Counted from the first letter of the stretch, positions 44,631 to 54,657 are shown. The stretch is 64,000 nucleotides of DNA from Bizionia myxarmorum (GCF_008086205.1 NZ_VSKK01000002.1:372001-436000), one strand, 5' to 3'. The notes: generated by a model not told the origin, from the letters alone. Made by a program: numbers and translations.

Positions 44631-45710
44631 ATGAGGAAAACCTTAAAAAGCGTAGCCATGTTGGCTATCATTTTGCTTTTGCAAAATTGTACGAGTGATG
44701 ATCGTGACATTATTATTGAAACACCGCCGCCGTCTGGTGATTATGCCAACGGAATTTTTGTTTTAAACGAAGGTGGTTATACCTATTCCAATGCTTCGGT
44801 GTCTTTTATAGATAATTCGGGACAGGTTTATAACAATATTTTTTATGCCGTTAACGGTAGAGGACTGGGGGATGTGGCACAAAGCATGGCTTTTCATAGA
44901 GATAAAGCCTATGTTTTAGTTAATAATTCTAATACTATAGAAGTGGTAAACCGCTATACATTTGAATCTATTTCCACGATAGAGCAAGATATTCTTAATC
45001 CGCGATTTATGACCTTCGATGGAGATAAAGGATATATCACGAATTGGGGTGATCCTGCCGACACCACGGATGATTATGTTGCCATTTTAAATACCGAAAC
45101 AAATATAGTTATCAATACAATTTCAGTTTCAGAAGGACCAGAAGAAATATTAAACAACAATGGAACCTTATATGTAGCGCATAAAGGGGGGTGGGGCTAT
45201 GGAAATACAATATCTGTTTTAAATGCTTCTTCGGAAACAGTAATATCCAATATACAGGTTTCTGATGTGCCCGGAAATATGATGATATACAATAATGATT
45301 TATATGTGCTTTGCGCTGGGAAAGGTGATTATACCGGTGATGAAACAGTAGCGGGAGTTCACAAAATAAATCTTGCAACTAACCACGTTACGGATCAAAT
45401 TATCTTTGCAGATGGTGTGCATCCAGGGTATTTTCAAATTGATAATAATTCACTGTTATTCACTTTAAACAGAGATGTTTTTAAAGTGAATTTAAACGAT
45501 TTCACATTACCTGAAGCACCATTTTTCAGTACCAATGCACAGAATGTTGGCGTTCTGTATGGTTTTAAAATCAGCAATGGAAATATTTATGTAGCAGATG
45601 CTAAAGACTATGTTTCTAATGGTACCGTATTAGTTTACGACTTACAAGGCCAATTTCAAGAAAATTATAATGTAAAACTTATTCCTAACGGATTTTATAG
45701 TAACAATTAA
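44631..45710 (+). CDS. btuG: BtuG-like surface lipoprotein, YncE/DUF5074-type beta-propeller
   Basis: 359 residues. Lipobox LLLQNC (Cys20) followed by TSDDRD; this S-D-D start resembles the lipoprotein export signal that sends proteins to the cell surface in Flavobacterium. The body is a seven-bladed propeller of YncE/DUF5074 type, with repeated YV(x)NNSNTIEVVNR-like blades and EGPEEILNNNGTLYVAHKGG. In gut Bacteroides, BtuG is a surface propeller that binds B12 very tightly and docks on BtuB. Position 5 bases after btuB under a cobalamin riboswitch strongly supports the same job. Affinity cannot be read from sequence. Confidence 0.82.
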   Translation: MRKTLKSVAMLAIILLLQNCTSDDRDIIIETPPPSGDYANGIFVLNEGGYTYSNASVSFIDNSGQVYNNIFYAVNGRGLGDVAQSMAFHRDKAYVLVNNSNTIEVVNRYTFESISTIEQDILNPRFMTFDGDKGYITNWGDPADTTDDYVAILNTETNIVINTISVSEGPEEILNNNGTLYVAHKGGWGYGNTISVLNASSETVISNIQVSDVPGNMMIYNNDLYVLCAGKGDYTGDETVAGVHKINLATNHVTDQIIFADGVHPGYFQIDNNSLLFTLNRDVFKVNLNDFTLPEAPFFSTNAQNVGVLYGFKISNGNIYVADAKDYVSNGTVLVYDLQGQFQENYNVKLIPNGFYSNN

Positions 45711-45731
45711 TTAAATTAAAACGCAACAACA

Positions 45732-47705
45732 ATGAAAAAAAATTATCTATTCTTATTACCTTTTATCTTTAGCTTATTAGCTTTATCTGGCTTTGCACAA
45801 GCCGATTATAATAATGGGGTTTTTATTTTAAATGAAGGTGGTTATGGAAGTAATAACGCTTCAGTTTCTTTTTTAAACATTACAGGGACTTTAACAAATA
45901 ACATTTTTACAACTGGAAACCCTGGAATGGATTTAGGTGAGGTAGCGCAAGGAATGGGGTTTTATGGCGAAAATGCTTATATAATTTCAAATGGTACGAG
46001 TGAAATTAATGTGGTTAAGCGTTCAACTTTTACGCATATTTCAACTGTAACCACGGATATCAATAATCCGCGCTATATAGAATTTGATAACGGTTTAGGC
46101 TACATCACTAATTGGGGAGATCCAACAGATCCAAACGCCTCTTATGTGGCCGTTTTAGATTTAGCTACCCATACGGTAACAACTACAATTCCTGTTGTTG
46201 AAGGACCTGAAAAAATAATCAAAAAGAATAACCAGTTATTTGTGGCGCACAAAGATGGTTATGGTCAAGGAAATTCAATTTCGGTTATTAGTTTAAGTGA
46301 TTACAGTGTTTCACAAATAACAGTTGCTGATGTTCCAAATTCAATAGTAGCTGATGCTGATTATTTGTATGTGCTTTGTGGTGGAAAACCCTCTTGGACA
46401 GGAGACGAAACGTTGGCGAAATTATACAGAATAGCTTTAAATGATTTTTCTGTAATGGACGTTTATGATTTTGCAATTGGTAATCATCCCGATTTTTTAC
46501 AAGTTGAAAATGGCGAAGCTTATTATGTTCTAAATAATAATATTTACAATTTTGATTTTTCAGCGAGTCTACCGACTACAGCATTTATCAATACAGCTGC
46601 ACAAAATGTCCAAATACCTTACGGATTTTCATTGATAGACAACATCTTCTATCTAACGGATGCTGTAGACTATGCAAGTGATGGCCAACTGGTTACTTAT
46701 AATATTTCAGGTACTTTTGAAAACAGTTATACAACTGGAGTGCTTCCAAATGGTATTTATAAATATAGGATGCCGCTTGGTGTTTATCCGCCTTCCGTAG
46801 GAGAAACGGGAACAACTGCTTTGGCTAACACGGATCCACTATTTATTGATTGGGCAGCCGGGGCTTCAGTAACACGCGGATTAATTAATATTACAGATCC
46901 GTCTGCTACTTATGACGGAAGCAGTTATGCCACAGCAGGAACAGAATCTAATGTTATAGGAGCGGCCAACAATGCAATTGTGAGTTTAGGTGATCGCGGC
47001 GAGGCTATTTTAACATTTGCTACGCCAATTACGGATGGGTCTGGATTTGATTTTGCAGTTTTTGAAAATGGATTTAGTAACACTTTTTTGGAATTGGCTT
47101 TTGTTGAAGTGAGTTCAGATGGTATTAATTACGTTAGATTCCCTAATCACAGTCAAACGCAAACAGACACGCAAGTAGGCGGGTTTGGCGCTGTTGATGC
47201 CACATACATTAACAATTTAGCTGGAAAATACCGTGCTACTTATGGAACACCATTTGATATTAACGATATAGCTGATAATCCGTTATTGAATAAAAGCAGA
47301 ATTACGCACGTTAAAATTATTGATGTGGTTGGAATTATTGATCCTGCTTTTGCATCTTATGATTCCTACGGAAACATGATAAACGATCCATTTCCCACCC
47401 CTTTTCATACAGGTGGTTTTGATTTAGATGCTGTTGGTGTCATTAATCAAGCCAGTTTAAGTGTTACGGATAACACGTTTTCAGAATTAAAATTATATCC
47501 AAATCCAGCTTCAGATTTCTTTACCGTAAAGAGCACCAATCATGTTATGGATATTAGTATTTATGATATAACTGGAAAGTTGATTGAGCAACTAGTTAAA
47601 ACAACTGGAAAAGATATTAATATTTCCAATTTAAAACAGGGCGTATATATAGTAAAAGTAACAGCGCAAAATAAAAATGGTTTATTTAGATTGATAAAGC
47701 AGTAA
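45732..47705 (+). CDS. T9SS-secreted protein fusing a second BtuG-like propeller to another ectodomain
   Basis: 657 residues. Signal peptide (about 1-23, LSGFAQ); residues about 25-350 are a propeller clearly paralogous to the upstream lipoprotein (GVFILNEGGYGSNNASVSFL versus GIFVLNEGGYTYSNASVSFI, and VVEGPEKIIKKNNQLFVAHK). Residues about 352-575 form a separate beta-rich domain (PPSVGETGTTALANTDPLF, VSLGDRGEAILTF, FDFAVFENGFSNTFLELAFV, HTGGFDLDAVGVI) that recurs in cobalamin loci of Bacteroidota and may correspond to the BtuH group. A T9SS sorting domain closes the protein (about 585-657: LKLYPNPASDFFTVK). It is the third gene of the riboswitch operon, probably a surface corrinoid-capture protein. 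The domain-to-BtuH link is tentative. Confidence 0.78.
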   Translation: MKKNYLFLLPFIFSLLALSGFAQADYNNGVFILNEGGYGSNNASVSFLNITGTLTNNIFTTGNPGMDLGEVAQGMGFYGENAYIISNGTSEINVVKRSTFTHISTVTTDINNPRYIEFDNGLGYITNWGDPTDPNASYVAVLDLATHTVTTTIPVVEGPEKIIKKNNQLFVAHKDGYGQGNSISVISLSDYSVSQITVADVPNSIVADADYLYVLCGGKPSWTGDETLAKLYRIALNDFSVMDVYDFAIGNHPDFLQVENGEAYYVLNNNIYNFDFSASLPTTAFINTAAQNVQIPYGFSLIDNIFYLTDAVDYASDGQLVTYNISGTFENSYTTGVLPNGIYKYRMPLGVYPPSVGETGTTALANTDPLFIDWAAGASVTRGLINITDPSATYDGSSYATAGTESNVIGAANNAIVSLGDRGEAILTFATPITDGSGFDFAVFENGFSNTFLELAFVEVSSDGINYVRFPNHSQTQTDTQVGGFGAVDATYINNLAGKYRATYGTPFDINDIADNPLLNKSRITHVKIIDVVGIIDPAFASYDSYGNMINDPFPTPFHTGGFDLDAVGVINQASLSVTDNTFSELKLYPNPASDFFTVKSTNHVMDISIYDITGKLIEQLVKTTGKDINISNLKQGVYIVKVTAQNKNGLFRLIKQ

Positions 47706-47732
47706 AATAAGTAGATAAAATTTACTTAAAAG

Positions 47733-47770
47733 CCACTTTATAAATTCGATATTTATAAAGTGGTTTTTTT
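47733..47770. terminator. Bidirectional terminator of the btuB operon
   Basis: CCACTTTATAAAT-TCGAT-ATTTATAAAGTGG, a perfect 13-bp stem, followed by a T-run. It lies between the btu operon and the convergent Dph6-like gene. Confidence 0.88.
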
Positions 47771-47772
47771 TA

Positions 47773-48474
47773 TTAATTAGGAATTAAATTGCAAAACCAA
47801 AAACCCGACACATCAGATGCAGCATTAGGTTTTGGATATTCGCGATAGATTTTTTCTCCCACATTGAAAGTAATGGGAGTTTTAAAAATAGGACCATCAA
47901 AACAGAAGGTGTGGAATTCGCAGTTTTCGCCACAGGGATCAACGCCTTTTGGTAAATTAGCTAGCAATTCTTCATCAATAATTTTGCCCACAAAATCTTC
48001 TGTGAAATATCTTGAGTCTGCGCATTCAATGATTGCCTTAAAGCCTAAATCAAGAAACTCTTGCATCAGCTCTTTCATGTTTCTTTTCCAAAGCGGAAAT
48101 ACAGCTGTAATATGATGTTTTCCTAATTGCTTTTCGCGGTAGTCTCTCAAATCTTCCAATAAAATATCACCAAATGTAGCATGTGTAAAACCGTCTTCTT
48201 TGAGTTTTGATGTGGCAGCATTCATAATTTCATTATAATCATCCATAATAGGCTGCTCTGGTAAATTTATAGTTGCAAAAGAAATGGCAATGGAATGGGC
48301 TTGTTTTTCTATAAAAGTTATTGGTAAACCATGCATAGTAACCCGATTATAACTTGAATTTATAGTTGTTACCAGTTTTTCTACCTGATAACTTTTGTCT
48401 TGTAGTAAATAATAGAGTGCCAAAGCGGCGTCTTTACCGGTGCTCCAGTTTAAATATGTTTTGTAAGTTTTCAT
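47773..48474 (-). CDS. Dph6-like ATP pyrophosphatase (PP-loop)
   Basis: A 233-residue cytoplasmic adenine-nucleotide alpha-hydrolase-fold protein. The PP-loop is NWSTGKDAALALYYL. Further signatures are HGLPITFIEKQAHS, FGDILLEDLRDYREKQLGK and GVDPCGENCEFHTFCFDGP, all typical of the Dph6 (diphthine-ammonia ligase)-related group. Bacteria lack diphthamide, so the true reaction must differ: an ATP-dependent amidation or ligation on an unknown acceptor. It is convergent to the B12 uptake operon. Homologues near corrinoid genes have suggested a role in corrinoid metabolism, but that link is only contextual. Confidence 0.75.
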   Translation of the reverse strand: MKTYKTYLNWSTGKDAALALYYLLQDKSYQVEKLVTTINSSYNRVTMHGLPITFIEKQAHSIAISFATINLPEQPIMDDYNEIMNAATSKLKEDGFTHATFGDILLEDLRDYREKQLGKHHITAVFPLWKRNMKELMQEFLDLGFKAIIECADSRYFTEDFVGKIIDEELLANLPKGVDPCGENCEFHTFCFDGPIFKTPITFNVGEKIYREYPKPNAASDVSGFWFCNLIPN

Positions 48475-48855
48475 TAAATGTTTAAACCTTAAAGATAAAT
48501 TTTCGCTTTGTTTATGCTGCCATATTTGTAAAACTTTGCAATATTAAATATGATGAAACGGTTCATTTTTCGAGTTTCTTAAGACTGCATATTTTTAGTC
48601 TTATCAATTTGAAATCTAAAAAGTGATATTATAAATCACCATCTTTTTTACTGATAATTAAAAGGATTAATAAAAATTAAAGATTAAGCCTGCGCATACG
48701 TTAAGAATTTAAGAAATAATTAAATAAAGACTTAAATTTTAACGTTATTTTAACGATTTTATTTGCTGTTCATCGATTACAATCTCATCTATATGGTATT
48801 AACTTTTTAATTGTAATATATTGAGACACTATTAACTTTAAAACCAATTTAAAAA
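48475..48855. other. Divergent intergenic region (381 bp)
   Basis: AT-rich upstream region of the Dph6-like gene (left) and the large T9SS protein gene (right). I find no ORF, hairpin terminator or clear -33/-7 pair. The long leader before 48856 could include regulatory RNA, but nothing specific is visible. Confidence 0.4.
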
Positions 48856-51711
48856 ATGAAAAAAAATTTACTATTAACCATTTTCGCAATGTGCTTCATA
48901 ACTTTTGGGTTTTCCCAAACTGATTGTGGAACCGCATTAGCATTAACACCAGGAACACCACAGGCTGGTATAACCACTATTGGAGGAAGTTTCCCGGATG
49001 CCAATACCGCGCCAACTAACCCTTGTAGCGCCAATTATAATGATAATGAATATTGGTTTCAATATACTGCAGTAGAGACGGGTGAAACTTTAGATCTTAC
49101 CGTAACTGATTTAACGGTTACTTGGTATGGCTTATTTATTCTAGACGCATGTCCAGGATCAACACCTACATGTATTGCTTCGGATGTGAATACTTCTGTT
49201 ACTACAGACCTTGCAGTTACATCTCCAGCTCTTACAGCTGGAACAACCTATTATATTGTATTGACAGAGTGGGCTGAAAGTTCAACTGCATTTACTTTAA
49301 CCAGTGTTGTAAATGCTGCTCCAACATGTACGGCATCCACTTCAACAGTTTCAACTGTAAGTGATTGTGGTGTAAGTGGTGGTTTTTACGTTAAAGTAGC
49401 TATAACTGATTTAGGATCTGCAACTGCTTTAACGGTTTCAGATGATCAAGGAAATTTACCACAACCTTTAACAGTTGCTGGAACATTACAATTTGGACCT
49501 TATGTAAATGGTGTTAATGTAGTAATTACTATTAATGATGATAATGATGATGACACATGTACGGTAATAAAAGCAGCAATTACTCAAGCAATTTGTCCTC
49601 CATCAAATAATACTTGTGCTAATCCGGATTCACTTACAGTAAATGCTGATTTCGCTTGTGCAGCTGTAACATCAGGTACACTTGTAGGTGCAACAGCATC
49701 AGGAGAAAATGAGACAGCTTGTTTTGGTACAGAAAATGATGATGTTTGGTATTCATTCGTTGCAACAGCTACTAGTCATAATGTTAGTTTAATAAACAAG
49801 ACTGGTACTCCAACTGATTTATATCATTCATTATGGTCTGGATCTTGTGGAGCTTTAACTAATTTAAAATGTAGTGATGCTGACTCAAGTCTTACTTCTG
49901 GTTTAGTTATTGGAGATACTTATTTAGTTAGAGTAAATTCATATTCGTCTAGTGCAGGAGCAACATCAACGTTTGATATCTGTGTGGGAACTCCACCAGC
50001 ACCGCCAGCAAATGATGATTGCGCAGGAGCTTTAGTATTAAATGAATCTACAGTTGGTACCTGCGATAATGCAGTAAGTGGTACAACTGTTTCAGCTACG
50101 GCATCGTCAGAAGCAGATTGCTCAACGACTAATAAGGATGTATGGTATACATTCGAACCATCTGAAACAAATTCTTATGATATTTCTGTAACTGAAATCC
50201 AAGATTTTGGTTTTTCAAGCACCTATGTTTCTGTTTTTGAAGGCGCCTGTGGTGCTATTACTCAAGTGGGTACAGCTTGTAATACTTCATCTGGTAGTTT
50301 TGCCTTAACTGCGGGAACCACTTATTATATCAATGTAAGAAGTACATCAACCACAACGGGTGTTAATTTTAGTCTATGTGCTGCTTTAACACCACCACCT
50401 CCAGCTAATGATGAATGTTCAGGAGCAATTACTATTGCATGCGCTGGTCAATATACAGGAAATACAACATCAGCAAGTCCTGAATCTCCGGATCCTGGAA
50501 CTTGTACAACTTCTGCAGGTACTGCTGGAGCTGTTTGGTACACTTTTACAGGAGCTAACTCTAACGACGCTGGTGCAGCAGTTGGAACTGTTGGTGATGA
50601 AGTAACATTAGATTTAAGTTTATCCACTTTTGACACTAAAATTCGTGTATTTGAAGGTGTTTGTGGTGCTTTAACCTGTGTTGGAGGAAATGATGATGGA
50701 GGAACTGGAAACACGTCCTTATATACTTTTGCTGCAACTGTAGGCACGGAGTATTATATTTTAGTTCATGGATTTAGTACAAATGCTGGTGCATATACAT
50801 TAGATGTGTCTTGTGTAGCACCACCTTTATGTACAGCTGCTGTAGTTGATAGTTCAACAGTTGTTGAAGATTGTGCAAACTCTTTATTTACAGTAGATGT
50901 TGTTTTTTCAAATGCAGGTGATGCAGGTACAGTTATTAGTGATGGCTTAGGAGGTTCTTTCCCAGTTATAGCAGGAACAGTATCAGCTGGTCCTTATGCT
51001 GTTGGAACAACAGTAACATTGGATGTGGTTCATACAGATGGTGATTGCGACTTTAGTTTAGGGAATTTCTCTGACGATTGCCCTTCTTCTGTAGTTGAAA
51101 CAGTAGATTGTTCTGGAACTGCTTTAAATCAAACATATTGTTATGATGAGTATGAAGATGCTATATTTTTATATACATCATCAGATCTTACAAGAACATT
51201 ATCTATAACGTTCAATCAAGGAACGCTTGAGGAGAATTTCTCTGGCGGAACTTATGATGATCTAGTCATTTATGATGGAGGTGATAATACAGGTGCTGTA
51301 TTGTTTGATTCAGATGTAAGTGGTGGTGATCTAACAGGTTTAACCTTTGTATCTACTGGTAATATGATATTTATGGAGTTAACTTCTGATGTCTCAAACT
51401 CTTGTGCTAGTGGAGATGAGACTTCATTAGATTTTGATGTAGCATGTGGTGCTACAATGACAACTGATGAGTTTGATTCGCCAAATGCGTTTACGTATTA
51501 CCCGAATCCAGTTTCAAATGTGTTAAATGTTAAAGCACAGAACAACATCAGTAATGTGTCTGTTTACAACATGTTAGGTCAAGAAGTACTTCGTACGGCT
51601 CCTAATGCTGTTGCCAGTGAGGTAGATATGTCTAACTTACAAACAGGTGCTTATTTTGTTAAAGTAACGATTGGTAATACAACAAAAACAATTCGTGTTA
51701 TTAAAAACTAA
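48856..51711 (+). CDS. Large modular T9SS surface protein
   Basis: A 951-residue secreted protein. Signal peptide 1-20 (FGFSQ). Four related beta-domains each open with an NDxC-like motif and contain VWYxF and YYxxV: about 22-150, 252-376, 386-508 and 518-653. Two copies of a shared module, C-T-A...DC...SDDxG...GPY, lie at about 158-247 and 659-742. A CUB-like domain spans about 748-862 (TYDDLVIYDGGDNTG) and a T9SS type A sorting domain 880-951 (YYPNPVSNVLNVK ... TIRVIKN). It has many paired cysteines and Asp-rich loops, suggesting disulphides and calcium. It is probably an adhesin or matrix protein. No enzyme motif is seen. The next gene is a paralogue in its modules and tail. Confidence 0.85.
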   Translation: MKKNLLLTIFAMCFITFGFSQTDCGTALALTPGTPQAGITTIGGSFPDANTAPTNPCSANYNDNEYWFQYTAVETGETLDLTVTDLTVTWYGLFILDACPGSTPTCIASDVNTSVTTDLAVTSPALTAGTTYYIVLTEWAESSTAFTLTSVVNAAPTCTASTSTVSTVSDCGVSGGFYVKVAITDLGSATALTVSDDQGNLPQPLTVAGTLQFGPYVNGVNVVITINDDNDDDTCTVIKAAITQAICPPSNNTCANPDSLTVNADFACAAVTSGTLVGATASGENETACFGTENDDVWYSFVATATSHNVSLINKTGTPTDLYHSLWSGSCGALTNLKCSDADSSLTSGLVIGDTYLVRVNSYSSSAGATSTFDICVGTPPAPPANDDCAGALVLNESTVGTCDNAVSGTTVSATASSEADCSTTNKDVWYTFEPSETNSYDISVTEIQDFGFSSTYVSVFEGACGAITQVGTACNTSSGSFALTAGTTYYINVRSTSTTTGVNFSLCAALTPPPPANDECSGAITIACAGQYTGNTTSASPESPDPGTCTTSAGTAGAVWYTFTGANSNDAGAAVGTVGDEVTLDLSLSTFDTKIRVFEGVCGALTCVGGNDDGGTGNTSLYTFAATVGTEYYILVHGFSTNAGAYTLDVSCVAPPLCTAAVVDSSTVVEDCANSLFTVDVVFSNAGDAGTVISDGLGGSFPVIAGTVSAGPYAVGTTVTLDVVHTDGDCDFSLGNFSDDCPSSVVETVDCSGTALNQTYCYDEYEDAIFLYTSSDLTRTLSITFNQGTLEENFSGGTYDDLVIYDGGDNTGAVLFDSDVSGGDLTGLTFVSTGNMIFMELTSDVSNSCASGDETSLDFDVACGATMTTDEFDSPNAFTYYPNPVSNVLNVKAQNNISNVSVYNMLGQEVLRTAPNAVASEVDMSNLQTGAYFVKVTIGNTTKTIRVIKN

Positions 51712-51740
51712 TAAACGATGTAGTTTTTAAATTATATGGA

Positions 51741-51768
51741 AAACCCAGACTATAAGTCTGGGTTTTTT
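51741..51768 (+). terminator. Terminator of first modular surface protein gene
   Basis: AAACCCAGACT-ATA-AGTCTGGGTTT followed by a T-run. The AAACCCAGAC core is the same as in the terminator at 54672-54721. Confidence 0.9.
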
Positions 51769-51960
51769 TGTTTTAAAAACTAATTATTAACTAATAATTA
51801 GTTTGTTGCATTAGTTATCATTCAAGTTTTAAATTTAAATTTTAAAATTATTTTCTAGTTTTATTGTATTTAGTCCCTTGATATACAGTTTCATTCTATT
51901 GTACAGTCAAAAAAATTTATTACCTTGTTAACAATTAATTAACTAAAACCCTTTTTAAAA

Positions 51961-54657
51961 ATGAAAAAAATTACTCTTCAAATTTTTGCGTTTTTGGCTT
52001 TTGTCTGTTGTTGGCAGACAAACGCGCAAAGCATTATTAATATCACCACATCAGGGGGCTCTTTTGCAACCGAAAAGTGGGTGAATGTTACAACCGAAAT
52101 TAATGGTGGTGGAACCCAAATATGGGGGCAAGGTGATGGCACTTACGGCAATGGACCAGGTCTTATAAACCAAAACATTACACTGCCTGCTGGAACCTAT
52201 TATGTAAATTGTTATGATAAATATGCCGATGGATGGGATGGAACTTTAATTTCAGCTACAGCTTACGGAAACATTCTAAATAACAATGGCGGTGTTTCGC
52301 CAAATGATGGGACAGATACAGATACTTCTTTTGCTTGGGGTGATACTCAAGCGCAAGAACTGGAAGCCTCTTTAGTAATTATAGTTCCTGTGGCGCCATG
52401 TGTATCAACTGCTATAGCTAGTTCTACAGTAGTTGATGATTGTGGTGCATCACAATTTTCTATTGATGTCTTAATTTCTGATGCAGGTGATGGTAGCAAT
52501 ATTACTGACGGTTTAGGAGGTTCATTTCCTATTGCTTCAGGAACTGTAACAGCAGGTCCTTACACAATTGGTGATGTTATTACTTTAGAAGTGGAGCATA
52601 CTAATGCTTTATGCGATTATACATTAGGAACTTATTCTACCGGTTGTACAATTCCGGGCGAAATATGTGAAAATTCAATAATCATAGGAGGTCTTCCTTA
52701 TAGTACAACAGATAACACCTCTAATTATGGAGATGATTATTCAGGATCCCCTGGGGCCTCTGATTGCGGAACAACGTCTGGCTATTTAGGTGGAGATGAT
52801 GTAGTATATTCTTATACGGCCATTAGTGATACGTCCATTAATGTATCCATGACACCAACTGGTACATGGTCTGGTATTTTTGTGTATACCGATTGTGCTG
52901 ATATTGGTGTAGCTTGTGCTACTGGAGTTTCGGGTTCTTCAACTGCTGCAAGAAATTTTGATTTAACGGTAAGCAATGGAACCACTTATTATTTTGTGAT
53001 TTCCACATTTCCATCACCGCAAAGTACAGCATACACTTTAAATATTGTTGAAAACACCTGTACAGCTGCAACGGTAAATTATGTTATTGTAGATGATTGT
53101 GATGTATCTGGTGGTTTTTATATAGATGTAAATATTTCTGATTTGGGATCTGCAACAGCTTTAACAATTTCTGATGATCAAGGTAGCACTCCTCAAGCAT
53201 TAACTGCTGTTGGAACTGTAACTTTCGGTCCTTTTGTAAATGCTACGAATGTTGTAATTACTATTCTTGATGATAATGATGGAAACTGTACAATAGTTAG
53301 TTCAGTATTAACTCAAACAGTTTGTCCTCCAAGTAATACCAATTGTGCTACAGCAGAAGCTATAACTGTTGGTCTGGGCGTGTGCGGACCTACAGTAACA
53401 GGCAATAACACAGGTGCTACAGATTCTGGAGAAGCTGATCCATCTTGTGGAAACTACGCTGGAGGCGATATTTGGTATTCATTTGTAGTGCCTGCTGATA
53501 GGTCACAAGTAACAGTAGAGCTTGGAACTTCAGCATTTTCAACTACAAAAATGGCAGTTTATAATACAACTATGCCTTGCGGTTCATTAGTTGAAATTTT
53601 CTGCGATAATTTGTACACCACTAAAACTGTGACCGGTTTAACCTCTGGTGACACGTATTTATTGCGTCTATATGATTGGGGCAATGATGATTTAGGTGAG
53701 GTTACGTTCTGCGTGAGCACACTAGCAAGTTGTCCAGCTCCTACAGGTATTGTAGTTACTAACAGAGCAACTACTTCAGCTGATTTGAATTGGACAGAAA
53801 ACGGTACGGCAGCTTTATGGGATATTGAATGGGGAGCTACTGGCTTTACGGCTACTGGAACTCCAACTATTGAAGATACTGCTACAAAACCATACGGTTT
53901 TACAGGTTTAACAGCTTCAACTGCATATGATTTTTATGTGCGTTCAGATTGTGGTGGTGGAGATGTTAGTGCATGGGTTGGTCCATTTACGTTTGCAACT
54001 ACAGATTTACCTCCAGCATGTGGTGGAAATTTTTATGATGAAGGAGGCTTGGCAGGTGATTATTCAAATAACTCAAATATTACTACAACCATTTGCCCAG
54101 ATCTTCCTGGTGATACTGTAAATGTGAATTTTACATTCTTCAGTACAGAAAATCGAGGTGCTACAGATTGTTGGGATGGTTTAACCATTCATGATGGTCC
54201 AGATGCTACAGCAGCAACTATTGATCCTCCAGGTGGAGGAACAAGATGGTGTTGGGATAGAGATGATACAACTCCTGGAGGAACAGGAGATTTGCAAGGG
54301 ATGACTATTACATCAACAGATCCATCAGGATGTTTAACATTTGTTTTTACATCTGATGGTAGTGGGTTACGTGAAGGTTGGGAAGCTAATGTAACGTGTA
54401 CAGCATTAAGCTTACTAGAATTTGGCTTAACTGGATTCACATATTTCCCGAACCCAGTAACAAATAGCTTGTCTTTAAGAGGCGTTCAAAACATTCAAAA
54501 TGTTGCTGTTTATAATATGTTAGGCCAAGAGGTGCTTCGCACAGTTCCTAACAACGCAGCAAGTGATATTGATATGTCTAATTTGCAAACTGGCGCTTAC
54601 TTTGTAAAAGTAACGATTGAGAATACAACAAAAACTATTCGAATTATTAAGAATTAA
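51961..54657 (+). CDS. Large modular T9SS surface protein, paralogue
   Basis: 898 residues. Signal peptide 1-23 (QTNAQ); N-terminal beta-domain about 24-140 (AGTYYVNCYDKYADGWDG). The shared module occurs at about 147-229 and 367-455, two further NxxC/VWYSF-like domains at about 235-365 and 460-590, a fibronectin type III domain at about 591-681, and a CUB-like domain at about 686-814 (DCWDGLTIHDGPDAT). The T9SS sorting domain at 826-898 is nearly the same as that of the preceding gene product (YNMLGQEVLRT, DMSNLQTGAYFVKVTI). An exported surface or matrix protein. It has its own leader and terminator, so it probably arose by duplication and domain shuffling. No catalytic motif is seen. Confidence 0.85.
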   Translation: MKKITLQIFAFLAFVCCWQTNAQSIINITTSGGSFATEKWVNVTTEINGGGTQIWGQGDGTYGNGPGLINQNITLPAGTYYVNCYDKYADGWDGTLISATAYGNILNNNGGVSPNDGTDTDTSFAWGDTQAQELEASLVIIVPVAPCVSTAIASSTVVDDCGASQFSIDVLISDAGDGSNITDGLGGSFPIASGTVTAGPYTIGDVITLEVEHTNALCDYTLGTYSTGCTIPGEICENSIIIGGLPYSTTDNTSNYGDDYSGSPGASDCGTTSGYLGGDDVVYSYTAISDTSINVSMTPTGTWSGIFVYTDCADIGVACATGVSGSSTAARNFDLTVSNGTTYYFVISTFPSPQSTAYTLNIVENTCTAATVNYVIVDDCDVSGGFYIDVNISDLGSATALTISDDQGSTPQALTAVGTVTFGPFVNATNVVITILDDNDGNCTIVSSVLTQTVCPPSNTNCATAEAITVGLGVCGPTVTGNNTGATDSGEADPSCGNYAGGDIWYSFVVPADRSQVTVELGTSAFSTTKMAVYNTTMPCGSLVEIFCDNLYTTKTVTGLTSGDTYLLRLYDWGNDDLGEVTFCVSTLASCPAPTGIVVTNRATTSADLNWTENGTAALWDIEWGATGFTATGTPTIEDTATKPYGFTGLTASTAYDFYVRSDCGGGDVSAWVGPFTFATTDLPPACGGNFYDEGGLAGDYSNNSNITTTICPDLPGDTVNVNFTFFSTENRGATDCWDGLTIHDGPDATAATIDPPGGGTRWCWDRDDTTPGGTGDLQGMTITSTDPSGCLTFVFTSDGSGLREGWEANVTCTALSLLEFGLTGFTYFPNPVTNSLSLRGVQNIQNVAVYNMLGQEVLRTVPNNAASDIDMSNLQTGAYFVKVTIENTTKTIRIIKN

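Noticed and set aside
48856-54657. Possible insertion or phage origin for the two large repetitive genes
   Set aside because: Repetition is at protein-domain level, T9SS tails match the host system, and there are no flanking direct repeats, integrase or tRNA.
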